From Phycomyces blakesleeanus NRRL 1555(-) (Eukaryota; Mucoromycota; Mucoromycetes; Mucorales; Phycomycetaceae): a stretch of 64,000 bases of DNA. Shown here piece after piece: positions 48,823 through 60,345 of the stretch (within the stretch, counting starts at the first letter, position 1; each line of letters begins with the position of its first letter). A program made the position numbers and the translations under genes. The stretch covers positions 372,001-436,000 of the forward strand of contig NW_017265139.1 of the NCBI RefSeq assembly GCF_001638985.1. The letters are read 5' to 3'. The notes below the pieces were generated by a model that had not been told where the DNA came from, did not search any database, and worked only from the letters and a program-made list of their open reading frames with translations.

Positions 48823-49338
48823 GAGGATAGGTAAACGTAAGATGAGTAAGGTTTGTGCTTGCTTGTCAGCTTATACACTTTTCTAGTCAAGTGAAGGTTC
48901 ATTAACCGACATAGATGCTACGTGCACCTTTTTTTAAACTTTGGTGTGACGCAATTTTTGCTTGAAAGATGTTCCTATGTTCAAGGACACAATTGTTTGA
49001 ATTAAATAAAGCTTCTTTTTTTTCTATTATCTTTATGAAACCATTCTGCAAGTATTATTATAAATACTCCTTTTAATGGAGGGTAATATATTAAGAGTCT
49101 CATTGCTGTATTCTCAGCCTTAAACGTTAATAGGTGTAATAAAGCTTTGAAACGTAAAGTCATTTTTTAGATTGTTTATATTGTATTAAAATTCTCATGT
49201 CTCGATTTCTATGTATGTCACAGACTTTTTTGCTTAGAATAAATGAATCCCTTTAGTTTTATATTGCAGCTGGGATAGAGCCTTGTGTCTATTCTAATAT
49301 ATATACATGATGAAATTGGATAATTTTTCGATATTAAG
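48823..49338. other. RPAP2 promoter side and RING gene 3' flank
   Basis: AT-rich intergenic DNA with no gene or repeat that I can support. Confidence 0.5.
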
Positions 49339-50137
49339 CTAATCAAAAGTTTCGCGTGAGGATTGAGAAACGAAAGTAATATAGTTCATCCCACTCTTGA
49401 CAAAACCCATCAATTCGTTAATGAACCTTTCAGCAATTCTTGTTTCCCCAGGGAGGTCTCCGATCCATTCTGACAAAGGTTCAAGTACAGAGGGTTCATA
49501 CATAGTTACTGGACTACTGTCATGGCGCTTTGATGCTTTTTTTTGGTATGGAATCAACAAGAGACTTTCTACATACTCTTCTACCATTGGCTCATATAAA
49601 GATCCTACCAATATAGGCAGTTCTCGGCGAACAAACAACCTTGCCTAATAATATATGTTAATATTCTTCTTTTCCTTTTTCTTCTACAGCTATTACTAAT
49701 ATTTTAGAAAATATTACCCTTTGTATGTGCTGTGGATCGAGGATAGAAATATTGGCGAATCTCTGTAATGGCTTTGGGTGAATGATCTGTATTGAAGAAT
49801 TATATATCTCCTTCCGCTGCGCATGAAGCCTTTCTTCTGATGTTATCAAAGGAGGTTTCAGAGGTGGGTTGTGTTGACCATCCAAATCCTTTCCGACAAG
49901 TGTATATTCTTGGAAAGTGCCTTTGTCTTCATCAACATTGTACACAAGAGTGTCGATGAGCTGCTTGCATAATGGACAGCAAGGTGTAATGTTAATCCAT
50001 TTAAGGATGCATGAAAAACAGAATGAATGGTAGCATGGCTTCAGGTAAGTTTGGTTATCTGGAACTTGAAGGCATATAGGGCATGGTGAAGTAGATGGAA
50101 TTTCCGTTGCTCTTATGGAGGAACTCAGTACCATCAT
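49339..50137 (-). CDS. RING-type E3 ubiquitin ligase, TOPORS-like
   Basis: Two exons: 49718-50137 and 49339-49644, giving 241 aa. The N-terminus has a C3HC4 RING: C19-x2-C22, C35-x-H37, C40-x2-C43, then C54-x2-C57 (CPICLQVPDN, CYHSFCFSCILKW, CPLCK). RING proteins of this type transfer ubiquitin. The region after the RING resembles the conserved block behind the Topors RING: RRELPILVGSLYEPMVEEYV, then an ERFINELMGFVKSGMNYI stretch. Topors itself is larger and nuclear, so only this part is comparable. The first exon could in principle run on to a stop at 49658 without splicing, but the spliced version preserves the similarity. Confidence 0.8.
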
Positions 50138-50390
50138 TCAGATTGAACAAAAGTTCACTCTCATTTTTGTTAAGAGTCGGATTCTCAAGCATTTTATATA
50201 TACATGTATATTTTTCTGGCAAATTTGAGAGCTATTCATAAACAGATAAAACAATTTAAAGTCAGGTTTTGAAACTGTTCAATACAGTATACACAATTTA
50301 TGGATAATCATGATACAGCCATCAGAAGTTTATATCATATGCTCTATATGAAGGATAATAGTTTAGTGTTTTTTCAAAACATGTTCTATT

Positions 50391-50902
50391 ATGAGTGCTA
50401 TCTTCTCTCAAGAGCTACTTGATCTTTTATGCATTGTAAGACAACATATTCGGAAATTGGGCTTTCAGTGAAATTCTCTTTATACCTCTTTAAAGCAAAA
50501 ATCTTAGGTCTTGGTAGACGATTCTAATATTCCACAAATCCAAGTCGATTTATTATACTTTATTAACTAAAAGGCAACTTTACATGTATATTTATTCATC
50601 GGATGTTTTAAGCAATTGATAGTCCAACCTCGTGTATTTCAGTAAAACAAAATCAACAGCCGGATTCTGGCTCAACTGGGCATCAAACTATACTATTAAC
50701 TGTGATTGACTTTGTAGGATGTGTGTACTCACTGGCTATTATCATTATGTGTTTTATTAGAATATGTACATATATCGAGACCCTTGAAATAATTAATTCT
50801 CAAAATATATTTGCATTCCTTTTAGGTCTTTGTATGTGTTATACTATTCTGAAACCTTTCAAGAGCATATTCGAGAAGATTGGTAATTCAAATATAAAAT
50901 AA
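50391..50902 (+). CDS. Possible small two-helix membrane protein
   Basis: The last exon (50660-50902) has a long open frame with two hydrophobic segments, about FVGCVYSLAIIIMCFIRI and IFAFLLGLCMCYTILKPF, ending FEKIGNSNIK. Two upstream exons can be joined in frame, 50391-50435 (MSAIFSQELLDLLCI) and 50508-50543, giving 107 aa. I do not recognise the family. Exon choices are weak: an alternative acceptor at 50641-50642 would break the frame. It sits between the RING gene and the KH-protein gene, with room for its own promoter. Confidence 0.4.
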
Positions 50903-51447
50903 AATTAAAATTAAAAGCGTCTTCTTTCATAAAGGTGCTACAGGTTTTACCTCGGAGCACTTATAATAAACTCATTATAATATATTCGGACATCATGAAA
51001 AACAAGATCTATAGACTTTACAAGTGCGAATTTTTAGAGCGTAACCACAAAATCTTTAGAGCTATAAGCTCTAAAGAGTGCACCATAATTTATTTTATCG
51101 TGTGATTGTACTTCCCAAATTTAATTAACGTGCTGGTGTTATTTTCTATGTTGAGATACTCTCGAATATATATGTAGTTGTAATTATGTGTTTTTTTTTC
51201 TCTAAAAAAAACAAAATAAAAAATTGTTATTGTGGCGATGAAATATAGATCTTGGTTTCTATCAACGGGTTTCTCTATAGGGGAATTGGCATGAGATTTT
51301 GATAGGAAGAACCATGAATAAGAGTTGACCCACTTACTGGGATTTTAAAAATGATAGACCGTATGCAGTCACATATGTGTCACCTTAAAAAATTCGCAAC
51401 AGGACGGTTGTCTTTCAGCGTTAGACGTCTTGGAACGGCCATTACAA
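50903..51447. other. 5' flank of the KH-protein gene
   Basis: AT-rich spacer. A short inverted pair, TTTAGAGC...GCTCTAAA, lies near 51033-51075. No gene is supported. Confidence 0.45.
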
Positions 51448-54233
51448 ATGGAGGGCAACAACAAGGCATACTCATCAGTTCCACCTCCAGCTTCACTGTC
51501 GTCATCTGGTGGGCCGGTTGATTTCAACGATGCCTTATCAAAAGCGAGAGCAATTGCAGAAAAGTTAAAACAACAGTCTGCCGCCGCTGCACCTGCACCC
51601 CCGGCTGCTGGACCTTCTTATTCCTCGAGTAAATATAGTACAAGCAAAGAATAGGTTATTTATGTATCTCAATAATAATAACATGGAACACTCTTTTTAT
51701 CTTTATAATTCTTTACTCTAGCTGGTTCTAAAAGAGGATACCGTGAAGACTCTTATGAGGATGACAGAAACGATTATCGCTCGTCACGATCCTACAACTC
51801 TCGCGGAGACAACTACCATGACGAGCACGACAATAAACGCAGCACCTATGACAGCTACTCTCGACCATCTTGTAGGTCATCACCGAAAACTAAGCTAATC
51901 GACTTACACGATTTAATACCTTTTAGTCGGCTCTGGAAACGAACCTGCACGTTACGGCCTTGGCTCAGACGAACGAAAGCCCTCGTCATCATATGGTCCT
52001 ACAGCAAGTCCTGATGTAATTCAAGAGGAATGCATGGTTCCAAACCACATGGTTGGATTAGTCATTGGAAAAGGTGGCGACAATTTGAAGAAAATAGAAC
52101 GCATGTCAGGTGCCAAGGTTCAATTCACAGGCGGTAATTCTTAACGCTCGGAATCACAGACAAAACAAAAGACTGATCATGTAGGGTAACTCGTAGACAA
52201 TGGTGATCCAGAAAGACGCGTCAACATTGTTGGAGAGCTAGAACAAACGAAGCTCGCACGTGAGATGATTCAGCAGGTTGTAGATGATGCTCATGTTAGT
52301 GAAGCTTCACGTATGGGTACCACTCGTCCTGCTGGAGTTCCCGAGATAGGCGCTGGAATGTCTACCAGCTTTAATAGTGGTGGTAGTAATCTTGTCATCA
52401 CTATTCCCTCGAAAAAGGTTGGACTTGTTATTGGACGAGGTGGTGAGACTATTCGCGATTTGGAAGAACGTAGTGGAGCAAAAATTACTGTTGCTCCGGA
52501 ACCATCTTCAGATAGACCATCGCAACGATCAGTAAACCTTATTGGTGATGATAATTCAGTACAGCGAGCAAAAGCACTAATTGATGATATTGTGAGCGAA
52601 GACTCTCTAAAATCGGTAAATATTGGAAAAAGTGGGTATTGAGCATCTATAGCTATCTTACATTCATTTAAAGGTCACACCTAGTCGTGATTGGGTAGCC
52701 TACCGTCAGCAACACTACCCTGCCGGTGAACCTGGAAATGGACGACGTGATGAGGATGAACAAGATGAGCAGGACGAGCAGGATGATAACGATAGTCCTC
52801 GGCAGGATGCGCCTCAAAGCAGTATATCATCATATCAACCCCCAGCATTTGCTACTGGTGCAAATGCCTCTTTTGATCGCTATGGTCCACCATCATCTGG
52901 CCAAGACCGTGGATATGGTGGTAGTGGAGGAGGTGGAGGTAGCGGAGGTGGAGGTAGCGGAGGAGGGGGTGGCGGAGGGGGAGGAGGCTTCCGTAACAGA
53001 TTTACAGATGATCGTGAATCTGTTCAAGTCCCTAAAAATGCCGTCGGATTTATCATTGGCAGAGGTAATGCCGTTACTATAACTTATTGTATTTAACTAT
53101 GGTGAATTTGCTGAAATTTTGAACATCAGGTGGTGAGACCGTACGAAGCTTACAAGACCAATCTGGTGCACGAATCAAGGTTGACTCTTCAGGCGACATT
53201 GATGCCAACGAGCGTACTATCAATATATTTGGTAAATAATCAATATATACATATATACATACATACATAAATATTCCTGATAATAATGCATATACTCATC
53301 GTAGGCAGCCCTGATGCTATTGCACTGGCTAAACAGCTTGTAATGGAGAAGGTTGCTGAAGGAAGTGTAAGTGCTGAACAAAGAGTGAGAGTTAGTGAGA
53401 GAAATATTGAAATACTTTTATGGAGATACTGACTTTCTGCTCTAGGTTAACCGCGGCAATTATGGTGGACCCAGTGGACCTGGTGGCGGGGGTGGGCGCT
53501 ACGGAGGAGACAATCCTCGCAGAGGAGGGTAAGCACTGACTTGTATTGAGTTAGCTAATATTAATTAAGCTATCTTTAATAGTTACAGTGGAGGAGGATA
53601 CAACAACGATCGATACAATAGCAACTATAACTCTCAATATCAACAAAGTGGGGAGAACAGCGGTAGTTATGACTATTCACAATATCAGCAATATTATGGT
53701 CAGTATGGATATAGCCAGGCACCTTATGGCCAACAAACCTCTTCTTCTGGACAAGAAAGTACTTCCGCCCCCGGCACTTCTTCCACTGCAGGTAAAATGA
53801 AAAATTCAAAAGTGGTATAATATAATGAATAGAATGACAGATGTTAATATATACATACGTGATGGTAGGCTATGAAGGATACCAGGCCTATCCTTATGCT
53901 TATGGCAGCTATAACCAGTACCCTGCTGGCTCTAATGATGCTGCTGGAGAAAAAAATACTGCCGCTGATGGTAGCGCTCCAGCAGAATCTTCTGAGAGTG
54001 ATCCATCCGCTCAGCCTACTTCAGGAGACACTACAGAGGATCAGCCACAACAACAATGGACTCAAGAAGCATACAACCAATGGTATCAGCAATACTATGG
54101 AGGACAATACGGTGCCTATGATCCTAACCAAGCACAACCAGAAGACCAGCAAGATTCTGATTTGCCACCTGGCACAACGCCCAATGAACATAGTGACACA
54201 CACACAACCCCCCAAGACCCTCCTGCAGAGTAG
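51448..54233 (+). CDS. Triple KH-domain RNA-binding protein (FUBP/KSRP-like)
   Basis: This single-stranded nucleic-acid-binding protein is probably involved in splicing or mRNA control. Ten exons: 51448-51628, 51722-51871, 51927-52133, 52197-52615, 52674-53064, 53130-53231, 53305-53366, 53446-53528, 53583-53791 and 53869-54233 (722 aa). Three KH domains have intact GxxG loops: HMVGLVIGKGGDNLKKIE, KKVGLVIGRGGETIRDLEER and NAVGFIIGRGGETVRSLQDQ. Between KH2 and KH3 is an acidic/Gln patch and a long poly-Gly run; the C-terminus is Tyr/Gln/Gly-rich with WTQEAYNQWYQQYYGGQYG. The N-terminal DFNDALSKARAIAEKL is like the FUBP N-box. Metazoan FUBPs have four KH domains. KH-domain exons are certain; edges of low-complexity exons less so. 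Confidence 0.92.
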
Positions 54234-54667
54234 AACAAGACCTCGCATATTTCTTTGTTTCCTAATTGCTTTTTTTCTTTCATTTGATTTGCAATCAATA
54301 ATCTTTGAGATTTGCCTCGTAGACAATATCCTTATTAGATTATATGTATGAGTGAGAGTGCTTGGATGAATATGTTCATAATTAAGCTTACAATATCAAA
54401 GATGAAATTGTATATTTAGTCAAAGTAAATCCCTCGGGTATAGACCTTTATTCAAGAACCTTGAATAACGAGAAGAAATGCATAAATAAATAATTAGGTT
54501 GGTTCATATTGATAAAACTGTCATAATTTGAATTCACTGCTGCAAAGAGTATTTGGTGGTCTTTTACATAAAGTTTCTTGTTTCTCTATTCTACACTTAA
54601 CTAAAACTATGAGGAAGAAAAGGGTGATTTTGAGGGTGATTAATAATAGGAAGGTTCGTGCAATTTT
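54234..54667. other. 3' flank of the KH-protein gene
   Basis: AT-rich sequence, probably 3' UTR and spacer, with no gene seen. A 63-codon frame at 54528-54719 runs into the inverted-repeat element and is not supported. Confidence 0.5.
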
Positions 54668-54923
54668 GTTTTACTACTCTTTAGTAAAACACACTGTACA
54701 AGGCGCATTTGTGAGATAATTTGTTTTCAAAAGTTTATTTTTTATATAATGTATGCTCAACCTTTTGTTTAAATATAAAAAAGTGTCAAAATGTTTATTA
54801 TAATCCTTAATAACCTAAAAATATTTTTCTGTACTGTTTATTTGAAAAGAATATCCATTCATAACGGCTGGCGACTCTAAAAATGCGCCTTGTATGGTGT
54901 GTTTTACAGTGCTCTTCTAAAAC
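54668..54923. mobile_element. ~256-bp MITE-like inverted-repeat element
   Basis: The arms 54684-54710 and 54881-54907 are inverted copies matching at 25 of 27 positions, including the GC-rich core ACAAGGCGCATTT. Outside each arm the motif GTTTTA recurs as an inverted partner of GTAAAAC. Each end can therefore fold into its own small hairpin (9-bp perfect stem at 54668-54690). No coding capacity. The boundaries are approximate and no target-site duplication was identified. Confidence 0.6.
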
Positions 54924-55221
54924 GAGACAAGAATAAAAAGTAAGTGATATTCCTTTTTGAATATTCGAGATGTCGATAATTTTCCGTGTGGTGGCGACCT
55001 ATTCATGATTTTTTGGTATATAATTACCATATTTAGGGAAAGCCTTCTCTTATCACGTGGTTTTGAATCATACCGAGACCACTGAAGAGCACCTTTTAGA
55101 GATGGGAATCTTCATGACTGCTAAACGGTTTCTACACTCAGAAAAATATGTTGACCAATCACAAAAGTTTGTGACTAGATATATTTTATTTGAAATTCAG
55201 ATTAACAATTTTTTGAAAAAG

Positions 55222-55228
55222 TATAAAA
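55222..55228 (+). promoter_or_regulatory. TATA-like box upstream of U2 snRNA
   Basis: TATAAAA lies about 26-32 bp upstream of the inferred U2 5' end at 55254, a normal spacing for a TATA element. The role is inferred from position only. Confidence 0.4.
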
Positions 55229-55253
55229 AGGCAGCAATCTTGAGAACTCATGA

Positions 55254-55459
55254 ATCCGCATCCTCTCAGGCCTTTTGGCTAAGATCAAGTGTAGTATCTG
55301 TTCTTTATAGTTTAACAACTATAACTTGGTACATAGTACCATTTGTTGTTAATCTAATTTTTCTGCGCCCGGAATCTAGAGCTCTGGCTTGCCATCTCTA
55401 GAATCCACAGGTGTCCTTTGCTTTACACTGTTGCAATGTGACGCCGAGGGGGGCTCCCA
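55254..55459 (+). ncRNA. U2: U2 spliceosomal snRNA
   Basis: U2 pairs with the intron branch point in the spliceosome. The segment TCAGGCCTTTTGGCTAAGAT followed by CAAGTGTAGTATCTGTTCTT is almost identical to the universally conserved 5' part of U2. It contains the branch-point-pairing GTAGTA at 55291-55296. It is followed by a stem IIa-like hairpin (ATAGTTTAACAACTAT), then an Sm-like AATTTTTC at about 55356-55363. GC-rich 3' stems follow (55367-55459), with a TTGCA loop as in stem-loop IV. The 5' end is placed at ATCCGC and the 3' end is approximate, giving about 206 nt. The protein frame at 55057-55401 overlaps it and is spurious. Confidence 0.93.
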
Positions 55460-56387
55460 ATCAAATAAAAAAATGAAAATAAAAAAATTAATGCATAATT
55501 TTACATTTATCTATCTTTTTTTTAAATACAAAATAATAATTAAAAAATCCAGTATATATTTAATTGAAATGATTAACCAAAAATAATTTAAAGGCTTGAG
55601 AATATTCAGGAGTTAAATTTGCTCTTCTTTTTTCAAATGTTTGTGTGCTACGCTGGTGTTTTAACAGAAAAAATTCAGGGCCAAATTTCAGTAACATTTA
55701 GCATTTTTTTCACTAGTAAATTTATTCGTTATTTTTATTTCTAAAACAATTCAAATCAAATCAATAAAGTCATAATCATTATACCCTTGATCTATTTTTC
55801 TTTAGCATTTTATTTCGAGACTCTTCAGTCTTACATAGTGTCCTTGTCCCTTGGAGTGTTTTCTGTCGATTTTAATTTATCCTTTTCCATTTTTCATTAT
55901 TTTCTTTCCTTTATTTTCTGTAATATCCACTACACTTGATTGCCAACTGATTTGGTTACATTTTACAACCTAACACATCATGCGTCACTTTCAATGAATT
56001 CTTGCTACAATCAAATTAATTTCAATTTATAGATCCACGTCAAATATTCCACATTCACTTTCCTGTATAGATTGATAAGGGATTTATATCAACAAATGAT
56101 GTTCTGTTTATTAAGAATATTGTACTGTTCCCTATTCTGTCATTTTAAGTACATTTGCATATTCCTTTATCCTTTCACTTACAATTATGGAGTCTGTTCA
56201 TAAAATAATCTAATAAACTTGTACACTGGCGGGAGATTGGGAAAGATATATATATAGAAAAAGAGAAAATGGTATATTCTCACATGCTCGACAATATTAA
56301 AAGTTTGACTGTTAAAACGATTTTTTTATAATTAGGTTCAAGAGAAAATACTTGTAACAGTTATATATACTCATCATTTAACTTGTG
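55460..56387. other. Intergenic between U2 and ISC1
   Basis: AT-rich DNA with short pyrimidine-rich stretches (55850-55920). It presumably includes the ISC1 promoter. No gene is supported. Confidence 0.5.
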
Positions 56388-57910
56388 ATGGAAAATGAAA
56401 TCTCAGTATTGTCATTGAATTGCTGGTAAGTCGCTAGCCTAGACATTCCAAAAATCTTGATCTCATCTCATCATCAGGGGTCTATACCTCATCGCCTCGA
56501 AGCGCAAAGTCCGACTGCAAGCTATTGCCGAACTCCTAGAAAGTTCAGAATACGATATTGTTGCTTTACAAGAAGTTTGGCTCCAAGAAGACTTTGATAT
56601 GATTCGAACAAAGACATCAATTAAATTACCCTTTGCGAAATATTTCTACAGGTAGCTAATTAAATGTTAGAGAAAATTGTTTTGTCTTACTATATCAATT
56701 TGTATACTAGTGGTGCTCTTGGCAGTGGGCTTGCAACCCTTTCAAAATACCCAATCATTGAGTCTTCTTATCAATGTTACAAGCTCGCTGGACGTCCTCT
56801 AAAAATCTTACATGGTGACTATTATGTCGGAAAGGGATGTGGATCAGTTTGTGTTGAGCATCCAGAAATAGGCATATTAGAGATATTTAATACACACGTA
56901 AGTATAAATCATGGACCAAATATGCACGGAATTATGATTAACAGTATCGATGAAAAACAGCTCCATGCAAGGTATGGAACGTCTCAAGAATATGAAAGTC
57001 ATCTTATATCAGAAGCATGGGAGCTGGCAAGACTACTAAGAGCCTCATCTTCTCAAAGAAGACAAGTAATTTTGGTACGGGTATAAAAATATTATTACTA
57101 CTGGTCTCACTAACAAGATGTTTCTTTTTCATAAACTTCTAGGCAGGAGACCTCAATAGTACAACAACAAGCTATGTATATCAAATAATTACAAAACATG
57201 GATTCGTGACAGACTCTTGGGAGGAGGCTTATAGTCGAACATCTGCGCCACCAATTGATACACCAGATCCAAACAGTACAAGCACTACCATTAGGCTATA
57301 TAATGATGGCGTCACCTGTAATTCGCCCTTCAATACTTGGTCAAGAAATTTCAACAAGCCATATACAGGCGAAATAATGGGGAAACGACTCGATTACATT
57401 CTTTACCTGTCTGGGTCTCGTTTGGCTTGTATTGATTCACAAGTTTCCGTAACAGAATATATTCCTAAAACAAACACGAGCTATTCCGACCATTTTGGTG
57501 TGCATTCAACATTTCATATTCTTCCCGAGACTTCGTCGCCTATTAAGGTCACCCATCCTTGCACAACAAAACTGAGCGCTACTACTATCCACGAAATACT
57601 TACTTTGCTTACCAAACAACAAGCCAAAACACAAAGAACAGTTCGTATTTTACTTATAGTCTTTGTTACTATGGTAATTTTAAGTCTGGTAATGTATGGT
57701 TTTTTGGTCGGATTATCCGTTGGTTATAGCCAGATATTTCTGGTAACAACTTTGGTACCTATTTTCTGTGGCGGTGGATTATTATTTTGTGCAGCCCTTG
57801 CACCGATATTGCTTATAGTTGGTTTTGTGTTCGGAAACACCGAGCAGCGTGCACATAGACAATTTGTCGATGACTTGGAGGTACTTTTACTAAGTTTTAA
57901 GAATAACTGA
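56388..57910 (+). CDS. ISC1: Neutral sphingomyelinase / inositol phosphosphingolipid phospholipase C
   Basis: Mg-dependent phosphodiesterase that cleaves complex sphingolipids to ceramide. Four exons: 56388-56425, 56478-56651, 56711-57074 and 57143-57910 (447 aa). Catalytic motifs of the endonuclease/exonuclease/phosphatase fold are in order: LNCWG, DIVALQEVW with the metal-binding Glu, GLATLSKYPI, EIFNTH, VILAGDLNS and the terminal SDHFGV with its catalytic Asp-His. KRLDYILY is also typical. Two long hydrophobic segments close to the C-terminus (about residues 360-425, VRILLIVFVTMVILSLVMY and following) match the membrane anchors of Isc1 and nSMase2-type enzymes. Exon 3 extends past the position where the unspliced frame ends, joining VIL to AGDLN. 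Confidence 0.94.
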
Positions 57911-58910
57911 TGTACACAAACCTAGGACAATGGTTATCACAGCTCTAAGTCCCAAAATAATCCATCAAAACTTTATTTTACCTTTTTTCTCCATCTTTTC
58001 TACATATTACTACCACTATTATTATCCAAAATTCATCATACTTCATCAGGTCAGCACAAGACCCTTTAGGAAACACAATAAAACTAACTCATTTTCAAAG
58101 AAAGCTAATAATATATGGTGTTATTCTAAATGGATTACCTGCTAATATTTCTGAAAATAACTGTATGACTCTACAAATAGTGTATAATACAATTAAATGT
58201 TGAGAATGTACTAGTACAATGTTTCTTAGAAACAAAAAGTATGAACAAGCGAGGTTACCATAGTTTCATCAATAGTTAATAGAGAGAGAGAAAATGTGAA
58301 ATAACATTTGGAAGTACTCTATAGAAGACCTGGTGTTTTGAATAAATAAATAAAAGTTTTTGAAGTTAAATATTATTTTATATATATATATATATATATA
58401 TGAGGTAGTCAGGCGTCGGCATAGGGAATATTATAAGAAGAAATAACCAGGCCTGCAAAGAAAGAAAAACCTGTTTGCCTAAGTTTATCTAAATATTTTA
58501 TTCTCTTGAAGTGAAAAAGATTTATACTAAAAAATGATCCATATAAAAAGTGAAAGTTTTAGTTTAAAAAAAGTAGCAATAACAGCACAAGTATGATTGA
58601 GTAAGTTTTTTCTTCTTTATTTTATGCTTTTTATACTCATCTACTAATATATTTATTTTAGTATCTCTTGCTGGAATTCCTTATATGCTTTTTAAACTCT
58701 TATCCATGTAAGTATCCACTACCCGTTTACACTGCTGGTCAGTGGTTAAATTTTGTAAGCCCTAATGTTACTTCATAACATTTAGTCCCTGACTTTGCCT
58801 ACTTCTCTACTGTTTATTCAAATTGGGCACACAGTTACAATAGCTTACAGTATGTGCAATTTATACACATATATTTAAAAATGAAAGATATATTAATAAT
58901 ATTCATTCTA
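57911..58910. other. Convergent spacer, no gene seen
   Basis: One kilobase of AT-rich DNA with a TA tract at about 58379-58401. No supported gene. Confidence 0.5.
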
Positions 58911-59872
58911 TTAGAGCTTGGATTCGTCATATCTTAAATGTTTAGTCATTTTCATATACCAATTACTGAAGGTCGTATCATTTTTTACGCCATTCAATAT
59001 GTGGGCTGTGAATATATCATTTCGGAGCACATCCGCTGTGTGGAGGTAAGAAGCTACGACGATGTCAGCCCAACTCACTAAACGTGCACAACTTGAAATT
59101 AATTCTCTGTTTCATTTTCTATATCTAAACTTCTCGTTTACCTTTATCCCCCGACAAATAAGGATATTCTGAAAGGGTTTTACGTATAGGCTCTAGAGCC
59201 TTATTAGCCTCCTTTACATGCTCTGGCCAGCTTTCGTAAACATCCTCTAGGGTCATATTGTATTTCTCTTCTCTAATCCTTCTAAAGGCTGATTGAACGC
59301 CTTTACTTCCTGCTCTCCTCCATATATCAAGGCAATTGAGTCGGAAAATAGGGTCATACAATTCGTTTTCACAGTATTGATAAAAAAGGTAGTGCAACCC
59401 TTCATTTCCATGCAAGAGTTTTGGCGAGTTAGGATAAGTAGTTTCCAGATATTTTATAATTTTCCATGAGTCTTGCACAGCAATATCGTTATTTTCATCA
59501 AAGATTATTGGAGCTGTGGGTCCATCTGCAGATTTTCTACATTAAACAAAGACAAATATCAAGCCTAGTACCATTGTTTATTTCTTTCTTTCTTGAAAGT
59601 AAGAGTCTTCCACTTACGTGACTTTAGGTATTTCAGAAAAGATCTGACTGAGGCTAATCCATACTGTCTCATACGGGATGTTCTTTTCAGCAATACATAT
59701 ATTTATATTTGTATTTTGTTTTTGTTTTTGTTAATACTAATAGGATATGAATCTAGTATTCAATTCACCTTACTTTTAAGTTGAGTGCATATCGAATCTT
59801 GCATGTATTAGGTGACCAAGATACTCTTGAAAGTCCCTTAAGAGTAACATCATAAAATTTGATAGGCCGCAT
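58911..59872 (-). CDS. Glutathione S-transferase-like protein
   Basis: GSTs conjugate glutathione to electrophiles. Four exons on the minus strand: 59774-59872, 59618-59682, 59142-59536 and 58911-59077, giving 241 aa, the expected length. The thioredoxin-like N-terminal domain reads MRPIKFYDVTLKG, SWSPNTCKIRYALNLKNIPY and then GPTAPIIFDE..AVQDSWKI, as in fungal GST_N_3 proteins. The C-terminal helical domain continues to ..YLSGDKVSWADIVVASYLH. An unspliced frame stops at 59125 shortly after GDK; the real protein uses the donor at 59140-59141 and a fourth exon encoding VSWADIVVASYL. Both the first and last exons are too short or lack a start codon, so they are missed by simple ORF calls. Confidence 0.85.
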
Positions 59873-59921
59873 ATCAAATAAAATAAAGCAGAACAAGAAA
59901 TGGAAAGAGAAAGATAAAGAG

Positions 59922-59952
<31 letters not shown>

Positions 59953-60345
59953 GTTTATTTCATCTATAGGGCACTGTACATATACGTTTACTAATTGTAA
60001 TACTTTGTACCACATTCACCCCCCCCCCCCGTCTTTAATCTGTTACTCAAAATATAGTATTACACTATTGGGTTGTGGGGAAAAAGCATTTGGTGTTACA
60101 AGTTATCAATTCTTTTTAAAACAAAAATATAGGCAGGTCTTATTTATTATAAGGCAGTTCTGTTAACATATAATAATAAAAGGCTGATTCACTAAAGCCA
60201 TTTACGTACTATAAATACAGTCATCTCTGCTGATATGTAAGTAAAAGTACTCAACGCTATGTATAAAATAATTATAATGATTATAAATCAGTGTTTGTCA
60301 TATTTGTAACGCTCTGTTTAAATGTACTGTCTAGCTCATAAATAT
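59873..60345. other. Spacer with (AAT)n repeat
   Basis: A trinucleotide (AAT)n run at about 59924-59949 and a poly-C run at about 60019-60030 in AT-rich DNA. No gene is supported. Confidence 0.55.

Noticed and set aside
55057..55401. 114-codon plus-strand frame
   Set aside because: It overlaps the conserved 5' half of the U2 snRNA, which fully explains the sequence; no protein family matches.
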